Positions 24,079-32,651 of a stretch of 64,000 nucleotides of DNA are shown here, one piece after another (positions within the stretch are counted from its first letter, which is position 1; every line of letters begins with the position of its first letter). This stretch comes from Streptomyces sp. NBC_01244 (GTDB lineage Bacteria > Actinomycetota > Actinomycetes > Streptomycetales > Streptomycetaceae). The translations under genes and the position numbers were made by a program. The notes beneath the pieces are model-generated. The model did no database searches and had not been told where the DNA came from. It was given only the letters and a program-made list of their open reading frames with translations. The DNA lies in assembly GCF_035987325.1 (NCBI RefSeq), contig NZ_CP108488.1, forward strand, positions 3,224,001 through 3,288,000, in the 5' to 3' direction.

Positions 24079-25200
24079 TCAGCGGCGAGACATGTAAAGG
24101 TCGAGAGCCTTGTGGAGCAGTCTGTTGAGCGGAAAGTCCCACTCGCCGAGGTATTCGGCGGCTTGGCCGCCGGTGCCGACCTTGAACCGGAGCAGGCCGA
24201 GCAGGTGGTTGGACTCCTCCAGGGTGTCGGTAATGCCGCGCAGGTCGTAGACGCTCGCGCCCAGTTCGTGGGCGCCGCACATCATCCGCCACTGGATGGC
24301 GTTGTTCGGCTGCACTTCACGCTTGCGGCTGGTGGAGGCACCGTAGGAATACCAGACGTGCTCACCAACGGTCAGCATCGTGGCCGCGGCCAGCACTTCG
24401 CCCTCGTGACGGGCGAGATACAGTCGCATCCGGTCGGCGTCCTCCGCCCGGAGCGCGGTCCACATGCGCTGAAAGTAGGCCAGCGGGCGGGGGATGAACC
24501 GGTCGCGTTCCGCGGTCTCCTTGTAGATCTCGTAGAAGGCGGGCAGGTCCTCGTAGCCGCCTTGGACTACCTCGACCCCGGCCTTCTCGGCCTTCTTGAC
24601 GTTGCGGCGCCACTGCTGATTGAAACCGCGCTGGACCTCGTCCAAGGACCGTCCGGCGAGCGGGACCTGGAACACGTAGCGCGGCTGCCCCGCGCTGAAC
24701 CCGTCCTCACCACCAGTTTCGCCCTGCTGCCATCCCATGCGGCGCAGCCGGTCGGCGACATCGAAGGCCCGGGGCTCGCACGAACTGGCCTCAACATCTC
24801 GCAGCCGGCCTGCCCGCGGGTCCGCAATGGCGTCCTTGACCGTTTCTGCATCCCAGCGTCGGACGATCACGGGCGGACCCATTTTCGCCGAGAACGCGCC
24901 GCGGGTCTTGAGGTGCGCCAGCATCGGCTCGAGCCACCGCTCAAGGTCCGGGGCGTACCAGTCGATGACCGGGCCTTCGGGAAGGTAGGCGAGGTATCGC
25001 TTGAGCTTCGGCAGCGGCCGGAACAGCACGAGCGCCGCCCCGACGATCCGGTCGGTCTCGTCGATCCATCCGAGGCTCTCCGCCCGCCAGTCCGGCTTCA
25101 CATCCCCCCACGAGGGCACCTGCATGTGACTCGCGGAGGGCCGGCTCTTGATGAAGGCCAGATGCTCGTCACGGCTGATCGCTCTCAAGCGGAAGGTCAT
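24079..25200 (-). CDS. FemX/VanK-type peptidoglycan peptide ligase
   Basis: The 373-residue protein is a FemABX non-ribosomal peptidyltransferase with two GNAT-like subdomains and a helical insertion (FNQQWRRNVKKAEKAGVEVV). It reads SASHMQVPSWGDVKPDWRAE near the N-terminus, nearly the sequence I remember for Streptomyces FemX and VanK. These enzymes attach the first glycine to the stem-peptide lysine/diaminopimelate of lipid II from Gly-tRNA. VanK does so on D-Ala-D-Lac precursors; sequence alone cannot separate the two here. A VanX remnant exists at the other end of the island. Confidence 0.87.
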   Translation of the reverse strand: MTFRLRAISRDEHLAFIKSRPSASHMQVPSWGDVKPDWRAESLGWIDETDRIVGAALVLFRPLPKLKRYLAYLPEGPVIDWYAPDLERWLEPMLAHLKTRGAFSAKMGPPVIVRRWDAETVKDAIADPRAGRLRDVEASSCEPRAFDVADRLRRMGWQQGETGGEDGFSAGQPRYVFQVPLAGRSLDEVQRGFNQQWRRNVKKAEKAGVEVVQGGYEDLPAFYEIYKETAERDRFIPRPLAYFQRMWTALRAEDADRMRLYLARHEGEVLAAATMLTVGEHVWYSYGASTSRKREVQPNNAIQWRMMCGAHELGASVYDLRGITDTLEESNHLLGLLRFKVGTGGQAAEYLGEWDFPLNRLLHKALDLYMSRR

Positions 25201-25547
25201 GTGTAGTGCTCCTCTGTTCGACGCGGCAGCCTACTTCGCAGACTTCACGGGCCGACAACGACCGCACCCGGGCGCCGGGAAGCAGCTGCTGGAGGGGTAC
25301 CTCCACAGAGCAGGTCGACGCCATCGCACTCATGTCCTGTGCAGGGTGCGGCCGATCAAGTCGGAGGGATCGAGGCGGGTTTCCGCCTGGCATCTGATGT
25401 GGTCCAGCAAGTAGGCGCCGTAGCGCTCGCCGCCGTGGACGGGCACAGAAACGGCTTCGTCAGCACTCCGGTCCGGCGTGCGTGAGGCGAAAGCAGAAGA
25501 GGACGCCGGGGGCGGAGAAGCCGGAATCGCAGACCCCGCCGGCCGGA
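25201..25547. other. intergenic stretch at the right end of the island
   Basis: No gene is convincing here. One minus-strand frame ending at 25330 reads VHGGERYGAYLLDHIRCQAE and looks somewhat protein-like, but it continues without a start into the repeat and is not assigned. No integrase, excisionase or origin motif is recognised. Confidence 0.4.
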
Positions 25548-25842
25548 GCGGGCCCGCCTCAAGAGGTTCGCCCGATGCCCATGGAGTCGGACGCTCACGA
25601 GGAACAGGAACGGCCGGGGATGTAACCCCCGCCCGGACGACGGCCGTGGGACCCATCACCACGCATCCCACCGACGAATCGAACGAAACCCCAGGTCACA
25701 GACCTCTACGGGCTTGCGGGGGACGGGCATCGCCTCACGGTCGCCGCACCGAAACGGGGATCCCACCGCCGCAAAAACTACGTTTCCGCAGGTCAGAAGG
25801 TTTCTTCTGACCTGCGCGAGTGGGGCGGGTGGGACTCGAACC
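25548..25842. repeat. right direct repeat (attR-like) overlapping the intact tRNA
   Basis: This is the counterpart of 12432-12724. The segment 25776-25842 is identical to 12658-12724 over 67 bases. The flank 25548-25775 is similar but diverged. The repeat enters the complete tRNA gene (25821-25894) from its 3' end and stops within the T-arm. Confidence 0.85.
25788..25815. terminator. hairpin downstream of the CAT-anticodon tRNA
   Basis: A perfect 12-bp stem (GCAGGTCAGAAG at 25788-25799 with its complement at 25804-25815, loop GTTT) begins six bases past the tRNA 3' end. The same hairpin occurs in the left repeat at 12670-12697. Confidence 0.75.
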
Positions 25843-25894
25843 CACGGCCGACGGATTATGAGTCCGCTGCTCTAACCGGCTGAGCTACCGCCCC
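25821..25894 (-). tRNA. tRNA with CAT anticodon (Met or Ile2)
   Basis: The complement folds as a 74-base cloverleaf: acceptor GGGGCGG/CCGCCCC, D-arm GCTCAGCCGGTTAGAGC, anticodon loop CTCATAA, T-loop GTTCGAGTC, discriminator A, with CCA not encoded. CAT is read as elongator Met or, after lysidine modification, as Ile for AUA codons; which one cannot be fixed without comparison. Its 3' end is the attachment site of the island to its left. Confidence 0.95.
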
Positions 25895-26040
25895 TTCACG
25901 GCGTGGCGCGTACATGTGTGCGCGCCGTCTGCCGCAGCATAGCCGCTCATACGATCTCCTGCCTCGGATGCCTCGCATGATCGGCTTCGCCTGCCCAGAG
26001 AGACCGCATCGGGCCGTGCCCGGTTGCGCGAGGCGGGCAG

Positions 26041-26071
26041 AAAAAAAGAAAAAGGACCCACCTGGGGTCCT
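26041..26071 (-). terminator. rho-independent terminator of the tRNA-Asn genes
   Basis: On the minus strand a 7-bp stem (AGGACCC/GGGTCCT, 26053-26071) with a 5-base loop is followed by a T-rich run (26041-26052 read as complement). It lies 12 bases after the downstream tRNA-Asn. Confidence 0.85.
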
Positions 26072-26083
26072 CGTTCCTTCTTG

Positions 26084-26156
26084 CTCCCCCGACTGGACTC
26101 GAACCAGTAACCTGCCGATTAACAGTCGGCTGCTCTGCCAATTGAGCTACAGGGGA
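26084..26156 (-). tRNA. tRNA-Asn (GTT)
   Basis: The complement gives a 73-base cloverleaf with acceptor TCCCCTG pairing CGGGGGA (one G-T pair), D-arm GCTCAATTGGCAGAGC, anticodon loop CTGTTAA and T-loop GGTTCGAGTCC. It is identical to the copy at 26162-26234 and separated from it by only five bases, so both come from one transcript. Confidence 0.96.
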
Positions 26157-26161
26157 CCGCG

Positions 26162-26234
26162 CTCCCCCGACTGGACTCGAACCAGTAACCTGCCGATTAA
26201 CAGTCGGCTGCTCTGCCAATTGAGCTACAGGGGA
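26162..26234 (-). tRNA. tRNA-Asn (GTT), tandem duplicate
   Basis: Identical over all 73 bases to the copy at 26084-26156, with the same GTT anticodon. It is the promoter-proximal member of the pair. Confidence 0.96.
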
Positions 26235-26380
26235 TTGCTGCGTTGCACCGAACAGCCCACCTCTGGCCTTGGCCAGGGGGCGAGCGCCCGTTGCGAGTCA
26301 TAGATTAGCGCAAGCAGGGGGGTGCTCCGCCAATCGGTATCGCCAGCGGGCCGGGCACCACACGACGAAGGGTGGCAGGC

Positions 26381-26689
26381 ATGCGGTACAAGGTCACGTT
26401 CGCGGTCGGGCTGGCCCTCGGGTACGTGCTCGGGACCCGGGCCGGACGCGAGCGGTATGAACAGTTGAAGAAGTCCGCGCGCGAGTTCGCGCAGAACCCC
26501 GCGGTCCGCAACGCCGCGGAGAGCGCTGGTCAGAGCGGCCGGGAGTTCGCCGGCAAGGCCTACGCCGCGGTGAGCGACAAGGTGGGCGACGCGATGCCGG
26601 ACGCCTTGGCCGGACGCGTACGGGGCTTGCGGGCACGGGTCGGTGGCGGTGGCGCGGGCGAGGACGACTGGGGCACCAGCAACACCTGA
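26381..26689 (+). CDS. YtxH-like small membrane-associated protein
   Basis: This 102-residue protein starts MRYKVTFAVGLALGYVLGTR. The short N-terminal hydrophobic segment with a GYVLGTRAGRERYEQL motif is typical of YtxH-domain stress proteins in actinobacteria. The rest is Ala/Gln-rich helix and a Gly-rich tail. It is probably anchored to the membrane with the helix in the cytoplasm. The precise function is unknown. Confidence 0.8.
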   Translation: MRYKVTFAVGLALGYVLGTRAGRERYEQLKKSAREFAQNPAVRNAAESAGQSGREFAGKAYAAVSDKVGDAMPDALAGRVRGLRARVGGGGAGEDDWGTSNT

Positions 26690-26850
26690 CCGGCCCGGTC
26701 CGGAGCGCGGGTCCCGCCGCGCGGGACCCGCTCCGGGGCCCCGTCCGGTCGCGTGCGCGGGGTCCCGCCCGGTCCCACATAAGGGACGGGCCCGGTCCCG
26801 GGCACGCCGGGGCGGTCGAGACCGCCCCCGCGTGCGGCAGAATTCTCCGC

Positions 26851-28290
26851 ATGGGGATAGTCGCCGGGCTGGACAGCTCTTCCGCGTTCACACGCATCGT
26901 CGTCTGTGACACCGAGACGGGCGCCGTGCTGCGCCAGGGGTACGCCCCTCATCCGCAGCCCACCGGCGAGGCGGCGGTGCACGAAACCGATCCACAGGCC
27001 TGGCTGCTCTCGCTCGGCGAGGCCGCCGGCGGCGGGCTCCTCGAAGGGGTGCAGGCCATCGGGGTCTCCGCGCAGCAGCACGGGCTGCTGCCGCTGGACG
27101 CGCAGGGCGGCCTCGTCCGTCCCGCCCTGATCGGCAACGACAAGCGCGGCCAGGCCGCCGCCGCGGAGCTGATCGAGTCCTTCGGCGGCCGGCAGGCCTG
27201 GGCCCAGGCCGTCGGCTCGGTCCCCCATTCGGCGCAGCCGGTGGCGAAGCTCGCCTGGCTGGCCCGTACCGAGCCCGAGGCGGCCCGTCGGGTGGCCGTG
27301 CTGATGTCCCCGCACGACTGGCTGGTGTGGCAGCTGCTGGGCCGCCCGGCCCGGCGCACCACCGACCGCGGCGGCGCCTCCGGGACCGGCTACTGGTCGG
27401 CGGCCGCCGGTTCCTACCGCCCCGACCTGGTCGAGCTCGCGCTGGGGCACCGGGCGCTGCTGCCCGAGGTGCTCGGCCCCGCCGAAGCCGCCGGGACCAC
27501 GCCCGAGGGGCTGCTGATCTCCGCCGGCACCGGCGAGACGATGGCGGCCGCGCTCGGGCTGGGCATGGGCCCCGGCGACGCCGTGGTCTCGCTGGGCGCG
27601 TCCGGATCGGTGATGGCGGTGCACCACGAGGCGCTGTCGGAGCCGGGCGGGCTGATCACCTCCCTCGCCGACGCCACCGGGCTCCACCTGCCGGTGGTGA
27701 ACACCCTGAACGCCGTACGGGCCCTGCGCGGCACCGCCGAACTACTGGGCACCGATCTGGAGGGGCTGAGCGAGCTCGCGCTGAAGTCGACGCCGGGCGC
27801 GCACGGACTCGTACTCCTGCCGTACCTGGAGGGTGAGCGGACGCCGAACCTGCCGCACACCGCCGGCACCCTGTCGGGGCTGCGGCGGGACTCCATGAAG
27901 CCGGAGCACCTCGCGCGGGCCGCCTTCGAGGGCATGCTGTGCGGGCTGGTGGACGCGCTCGACGTGCTGCGCAGCCGCGGCGTGGAGATCCGCCGGGTGT
28001 TCCTGCTCGGCGCCGCCGCCGAGCTGCCGGCCGTACAGGCCTTCGCGCCGGGGCTGTTCGGCACGCAGGTCCTCGTACCGGCGCCGGCGGACTACGCGGC
28101 CCTGGGCGCGGCCCGGCAGGCAGCGTGGGCGCTGGGCGTGGCGCAGGGCAGCGCGGCCCCGAACACCCCGCCCGTGTGGCCGGCGCCCGCGGCGCAGCTG
28201 TTCGAGCCGGACGAGGAGTACCCGGCCTGGCAGGGGGCGCGCCAGCAGTACATCGCGACCCGGGACCAGATCCACCCCGGCGCGTTCTAG
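26851..28290 (+). CDS. xylB: FGGY carbohydrate kinase, xylulokinase-like
   Basis: The 479-residue protein has both FGGY halves: the N-terminal AGLDSSS phosphate-binding loop and VSAQQHGLLPLD, and the C-terminal GASGSVMAV with AFEGMLCGLVDALDVL. It should phosphorylate a ketopentose such as D-xylulose with ATP. The catalytic Asp of the usual GGGDN motif is Glu here (AGTGETMAAALG), which may change activity. No xylose isomerase or sugar transporter is adjacent, so the physiological substrate is open. Confidence 0.82.
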   Translation: MGIVAGLDSSSAFTRIVVCDTETGAVLRQGYAPHPQPTGEAAVHETDPQAWLLSLGEAAGGGLLEGVQAIGVSAQQHGLLPLDAQGGLVRPALIGNDKRGQAAAAELIESFGGRQAWAQAVGSVPHSAQPVAKLAWLARTEPEAARRVAVLMSPHDWLVWQLLGRPARRTTDRGGASGTGYWSAAAGSYRPDLVELALGHRALLPEVLGPAEAAGTTPEGLLISAGTGETMAAALGLGMGPGDAVVSLGASGSVMAVHHEALSEPGGLITSLADATGLHLPVVNTLNAVRALRGTAELLGTDLEGLSELALKSTPGAHGLVLLPYLEGERTPNLPHTAGTLSGLRRDSMKPEHLARAAFEGMLCGLVDALDVLRSRGVEIRRVFLLGAAAELPAVQAFAPGLFGTQVLVPAPADYAALGAARQAAWALGVAQGSAAPNTPPVWPAPAAQLFEPDEEYPAWQGARQQYIATRDQIHPGAF

Positions 28291-28329
28291 CGCCGTGGCC
28301 GGGATGGTCCACCGGGGTGCCTCGGTGGA

Positions 28330-28695
28330 TCAGCCCAGCTGCGCCTTCACGTGGTCGACCACGTGTCGGAACTCCTCCGTCGGCGAGAAGTCGAGGTACT
28401 CGGTGTCCTCGAGGGCCACCGGAGCGTGTCCGGGCGCCCAGTAGCAAGCCTCCCCGGCCGAGTAGACCTTGTCGCCGTCCTTCGTGTGCATCAGGATCCG
28501 GCCCTTGAGCACGTAGGCGTAGTGCGGGCACGTGCACAGGTCGTCCGGCAGCCCCTTGAACGCCGGGGTCATGTCCACACCCTTGTCGAAGCGTCCGAAC
28601 GCGACGGTGAAGCCCCCGCCGATCTCCTGCAGGCGCAGCTCGGCACCATTGCCCTCGAAGGCGATGGGCGTCTGCTCCCGTGTGGTTCCCGTCAT
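28330..28695 (-). CDS. cupin-fold protein
   Basis: A 121-residue single-domain cupin with an excellent ribosome site (GGAGG, four bases before ATG 28695). The sequence includes CPHYAYVLKGRILMHTKDGDKVYSAGEACYWAPGHAP, i.e. the two cupin motifs. The first motif is degenerate (C-P-H-Y rather than G-H-x-H), so metal binding is uncertain. The function is unknown. It converges with the kinase gene; a small 7-bp hairpin (28308-28329) lies between. Confidence 0.8.
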   Translation of the reverse strand: MTGTTREQTPIAFEGNGAELRLQEIGGGFTVAFGRFDKGVDMTPAFKGLPDDLCTCPHYAYVLKGRILMHTKDGDKVYSAGEACYWAPGHAPVALEDTEYLDFSPTEEFRHVVDHVKAQLG

Positions 28696-28910
28696 GGTTC
28701 CTCCACGGCCGTTCCGTCCCGAGAGTCCCCCGTCTCCCATGCTCCTCCCGGCGCCCGCGGTCGGCGCGGCCGGTGGGGCCCGGAGCCCAGGACTCGCGGT
28801 GGAGGGTGCCTACTCCTTTTGACCGGCCTTTGCGAAAAGCGGTGGGTTCCGGCCTCCCGTTGGCAGAAGATGGTGTGAACCCCCTCGATCATGCCGACCG
28901 GAGCCTGCGC

Positions 28911-30644
28911 GTGCTCATACGACTTCTGCGGACCCATCTGGGGCCGTACCGGAAACCGATCGCCGTGCTGGTCCTGCTGCAGCTGCTGCAGACCAGCGCG
29001 AGCCTCTACCTGCCCACGCTGAACGCCGACATCATTGACAACGGTGTCGTCAACGGCGACACCGGCTACATCCTGCGCTTCGGCGCGCTGATGCTCGGCG
29101 TCTCACTGGTCCAGCTCGTCTGCAACGTCGGGGCCGTCTACTACGGCGCCCGCACCGCCGCGGCGTTCGGCCGCGACGTCCGGGCCGGCGTCTTCGACCG
29201 CGTGCAGAGCTTCTCCGCGCGCGAGCTCGGCCACTTCGGCGCCCCGTCGCTGATCACCCGTACGACGAACGACGTGCAGCAGATCCAGATGCTCGTGCTG
29301 ATGACCTTCACGCTGATGGTCTCCGCGCCGATCATGTGCGTCGGCGGCATCTTCATGGCGCTCTCGCTGGACGTGAAGCTCTCGGGGGTGCTGCTCGCGG
29401 TGGTCCCGATCCTCGGCCTGTCGGTCGGCGCGATCGTGCTGAAGACCCGCCCGCTGTTCCGAGCGATGCAGACGCGTCTGGACACGGTCAACCGGGTCCT
29501 GCGCGAGCAGATCACCGGCAACCGGGTGATCCGCGCCTTCATCCGCGACGACTACGAGAAGGAGCGCTTCCGCGAAGCCAACGCCGACCTCACCGGCGTC
29601 TCGCTGGCCGCCGGCAAGCTGCTCGCGCTGATGTTCCCGACCGTGATCGTGGTCGTGAACATCTCCAGCGTCGCCGTCGTCTGGTTCGGCGCGATGCGCA
29701 TCGACTCGGGCGACATGGAGATCGGCCAGCTGACGGCCTTCCTCGCCTACCTGATGCAGATCGTCATGTCCGTGATGATGGCCACCTTCATGTTCATGAT
29801 GGTGCCGCGCGCCGAGGTCTGCGCCGAGCGCGTCCAGGAGGTCCTGGACACCGACTCCAGCGTGGTCCCTCCCGCCGACCCGGTCCGCAAGCTCCTTCGT
29901 CACGGCCTCCTGGAGCTGCGCGGCGCCGACTTCCGCTACCCGGGCGCCGAGGCGCCCGTGTTGCGCGGGGTCGACCTGGTGGCCCGCCCCGGCGAGACCA
30001 CCGCGGTGATCGGCTCGACCGGCAGCGGCAAGTCCACGCTGCTGGGGCTGATCCCCCGGCTCTTCGACGCGACCGGCGGCGACGTGCTCGTCGACGGCGA
30101 GGACGTGCGCCGCCTCGACCCCGACCTGCTCGCCAGGACGGTCGGCATGGTGCCGCAGAAGCCGTACCTCTTCTCCGGGACCATCGCCAGCAACCTGCGC
30201 TACGGGCGCCCCGACGCCACCGACGAGGAGCTCTGGCACGCGCTGGAGGTCGCGCAGGCCAAGGGCTTCGTGTCCGAACTGGAGGGCGGGCTCGACGCTC
30301 CGGTCTCCCAGGGCGGCACCAACGTCTCCGGCGGCCAGCGCCAGCGGCTCGCGATCGCGCGCACGCTCGTACAGCGCCCGGAGATCTACCTGTTCGACGA
30401 CTCCTTCTCGGCCCTGGACTACGCCACTGACGCGGCGCTGCGCTCCGCGCTCGCCCGCGAGACCGAGGAGGCGACCGTGGTCATCGTCGCCCAGCGGGTC
30501 TCCACGATCCGCGACGCGGACCGGATCATCGTCCTCGACGAGGGGCAGGTGGTGGGCGAGGGACGCCACCACGAGCTGATGGCCGGCAATGAGACCTACC
30601 GGGAGATCGTGCTCTCCCAGCTGACGGAGGCGGAGGCGGCGTGA
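28911..30644 (+). CDS. ABC exporter half-transporter A (degenerate ATPase site)
   Basis: A 577-residue protein: six transmembrane segments then an NBD. Walker A is GSTGSGKST, the signature is the canonical VSGGQRQ, and Walker B is IYLFDDSFSALD, where the catalytic Glu is Asp. GTG 28911 (GGAG upstream) gives the normal family length. The following gene overlaps by four bases and is a second half-transporter, so the pair forms a heterodimeric multidrug or lipid exporter of the TM287/288 type. Confidence 0.88.
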   Translation: MLIRLLRTHLGPYRKPIAVLVLLQLLQTSASLYLPTLNADIIDNGVVNGDTGYILRFGALMLGVSLVQLVCNVGAVYYGARTAAAFGRDVRAGVFDRVQSFSARELGHFGAPSLITRTTNDVQQIQMLVLMTFTLMVSAPIMCVGGIFMALSLDVKLSGVLLAVVPILGLSVGAIVLKTRPLFRAMQTRLDTVNRVLREQITGNRVIRAFIRDDYEKERFREANADLTGVSLAAGKLLALMFPTVIVVVNISSVAVVWFGAMRIDSGDMEIGQLTAFLAYLMQIVMSVMMATFMFMMVPRAEVCAERVQEVLDTDSSVVPPADPVRKLLRHGLLELRGADFRYPGAEAPVLRGVDLVARPGETTAVIGSTGSGKSTLLGLIPRLFDATGGDVLVDGEDVRRLDPDLLARTVGMVPQKPYLFSGTIASNLRYGRPDATDEELWHALEVAQAKGFVSELEGGLDAPVSQGGTNVSGGQRQRLAIARTLVQRPEIYLFDDSFSALDYATDAALRSALARETEEATVVIVAQRVSTIRDADRIIVLDEGQVVGEGRHHELMAGNETYREIVLSQLTEAEAA

Positions 30645-32566
30645 GCGGGCCCGGAGGACGGATGATGATGGGACCGCCGACGACGCGGTCCATGGACTTC
30701 AAGGGCTCGGGCAAGCGGCTGCTGGCCGCGCTGGCGCGCGACCGGGCCAAGCTGTGGGGCATGATCCTCGCGGTCGTCGGCAGCGTCGCCGCGTCGGTGA
30801 CCGGGCCGAAGATCCTCGGCGAGGCCACCGACCTGGTGTTCGCGGGGATCGTCGGCCGGAGCTTCGACAAGGGCCTCACCAAGCAGCAGGCGCTGGACGG
30901 TCTGCGCGCCAGGGGTGAGGGCGGGACGGCGGACATGCTGTCCGGCACCGACTTCACTCCGGGCAAGGGCATCGACTTCGGCGCGGTCGGATCGGTGGCG
31001 CTGTGGGCGCTGCTCGTCTTCACGCTCGCCGGTCTGCTGATGCTGGTCGCCACCCGGCTGTCGAACCACATCATGAACGGCACCGTCTACCGGATGCGCG
31101 AGGAGCTCCAGGCGAAGCTGTCGCGGCTGCCGCTGTCGTACTTCGACCAGCAGAAGCGCGGCGAGGTGCTCAGCCGGGCCACGAACGACATCGACAACAT
31201 CGGGCAGACCATCCAGCAGACGATGGGGCAGCTGCTCAACTCGATCCTGACGATCGTCGGCGTGCTGGCGATGATGTTCTGGATCTCGCCGCTGCTGGCG
31301 CTCGTCGCGCTGGTGACCATCCCGGTGTCGGCGTACGTGGCCGCGAAGATCGGCAAGAAGTCGCAGCCGCAGTTCGTGGCGCAGTGGAAGTCCACGGGCG
31401 CCCTGAACGCGCACGTCGAGGAGATGTACTCGGGCCACACCCTGGTCAAGGTCTTCGGCCGGCAGAAGGAGTCCGCGGCCCTGTTCGCCGAGCAGAACGA
31501 GGCGCTGTACCGGGCCTCCTTCAAGGCGCAGCTGGTCAGCGGGATCATGCAGCCGGTGATGCTGTTCATCTCGAACATCAACTACGTGCTCGTCGCGGTC
31601 GTCGGCGGTCTGCGGGTGGCCTCGGGCACCCTGTCGATCGGTGACGTGCAGGCCTTCATCCAGTACACGCGCCAGTTCTCGATGCCGCTGACGCAGGTGG
31701 CCTCCATGGCGAACCTGGTGCAGTCCGGCGTCGCCTCCGCGGAGCGGGTCTACGAGCTCCTGGACGCGCCGGAGCAGGAGCCGGACGCGGAGGTTCCGGA
31801 GCGTCCGCAGACCCTGCGCGGGCAGGTCACCTTCGACAAGGTCGCCTTCCGCTACGAGCCGGACAAGCCGCTGATCGAGAACCTCTCGCTGAGCGTGGAC
31901 CCCGGACACACGGTCGCGATCGTCGGCCCGACCGGCGCGGGCAAGACCACGCTGGTCAACCTGCTGATGCGGTTCTACGAGGTCACGGGCGGGGAGATCG
32001 CCCTCGACGGGGTGGACATCGCGAAGATGACCCGCGAGGAACTGCGCGGCGGCATCGGCATGGTGCTCCAGGACACCTGGCTGTTCGGCGGCACCATCGC
32101 GGAGAACATCGCCTACGGAGCCACGCGCGAGGTCACGCGCGCCGAGGTCGAGGAGGCCGCGCGGGCGGCGCACGCCGACCGGTTCGTCCGCACTCTGCCC
32201 GAGGGCTACGACACGGTGTTGGACGACGAGGGCGCCGGCGTCAGCGCGGGCGAGAAGCAGCTGATCACCATCGCGCGGGCGTTCCTGTCCGACCCGGTGA
32301 TCCTGGTGCTCGACGAGGCGACGAGCTCGGTGGACACCCGTACCGAGGTGCTGATCCAGAAGGCGATGGCGCGCCTCGCGCACGGCCGCACGTCCTTCGT
32401 GATCGCGCACCGGCTGTCCACGATCCGCGACGCCGACCTGATCCTGGTGATGGAGAGCGGCTCGATCGTGGAACAGGGCACGCACGAGGAGCTGCTGCTC
32501 TCGGGCGGCGCGTACGCGCGGCTGTACGCGGCGCAGTTCGCGCAGGCGGTGGCCGAGGTCGACTGA
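30641..32566 (+). CDS. ABC exporter half-transporter B (catalytic ATPase site)
   Basis: A 641-residue partner of the preceding gene, starting at GTG 30641 within its stop. Walker A is GPTGAGKTT and Walker B ILVLDEATSSVD retains the catalytic Glu. Its signature is VSAGEKQ rather than LSGGQ. An extra 50-60 residues sit between the first two membrane helices (GLTKQQALDGLRARGEGG), as in many actinobacterial homologues. A strong terminator follows. Confidence 0.9.
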   Translation: MSGPGGRMMMGPPTTRSMDFKGSGKRLLAALARDRAKLWGMILAVVGSVAASVTGPKILGEATDLVFAGIVGRSFDKGLTKQQALDGLRARGEGGTADMLSGTDFTPGKGIDFGAVGSVALWALLVFTLAGLLMLVATRLSNHIMNGTVYRMREELQAKLSRLPLSYFDQQKRGEVLSRATNDIDNIGQTIQQTMGQLLNSILTIVGVLAMMFWISPLLALVALVTIPVSAYVAAKIGKKSQPQFVAQWKSTGALNAHVEEMYSGHTLVKVFGRQKESAALFAEQNEALYRASFKAQLVSGIMQPVMLFISNINYVLVAVVGGLRVASGTLSIGDVQAFIQYTRQFSMPLTQVASMANLVQSGVASAERVYELLDAPEQEPDAEVPERPQTLRGQVTFDKVAFRYEPDKPLIENLSLSVDPGHTVAIVGPTGAGKTTLVNLLMRFYEVTGGEIALDGVDIAKMTREELRGGIGMVLQDTWLFGGTIAENIAYGATREVTRAEVEEAARAAHADRFVRTLPEGYDTVLDDEGAGVSAGEKQLITIARAFLSDPVILVLDEATSSVDTRTEVLIQKAMARLAHGRTSFVIAHRLSTIRDADLILVMESGSIVEQGTHEELLLSGGAYARLYAAQFAQAVAEVD

Positions 32567-32586
32567 CCGGTACGGCCGGGCGGGGA

Positions 32587-32612
32587 GGGGCGCCCATCCG
32601 GGCGCCCCTTTT
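32587..32612 (+). terminator. rho-independent terminator of the ABC exporter operon
   Basis: A 9-bp GC stem (GGGGCGCCC/GGGCGCCCC) with loop ATCC is followed by TTTT. It lies 20 bases after the stop of the second ABC gene. Immediately after it a 12-base unit containing CCGGATGTCGTT is repeated three to four times (about 32619-32656), running up to the sigma-factor stop. Confidence 0.85.
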
Positions 32613-32651
32613 CCGTCGGTCCGGATGTCGTTCCGGATGTCGTTCCGGATG

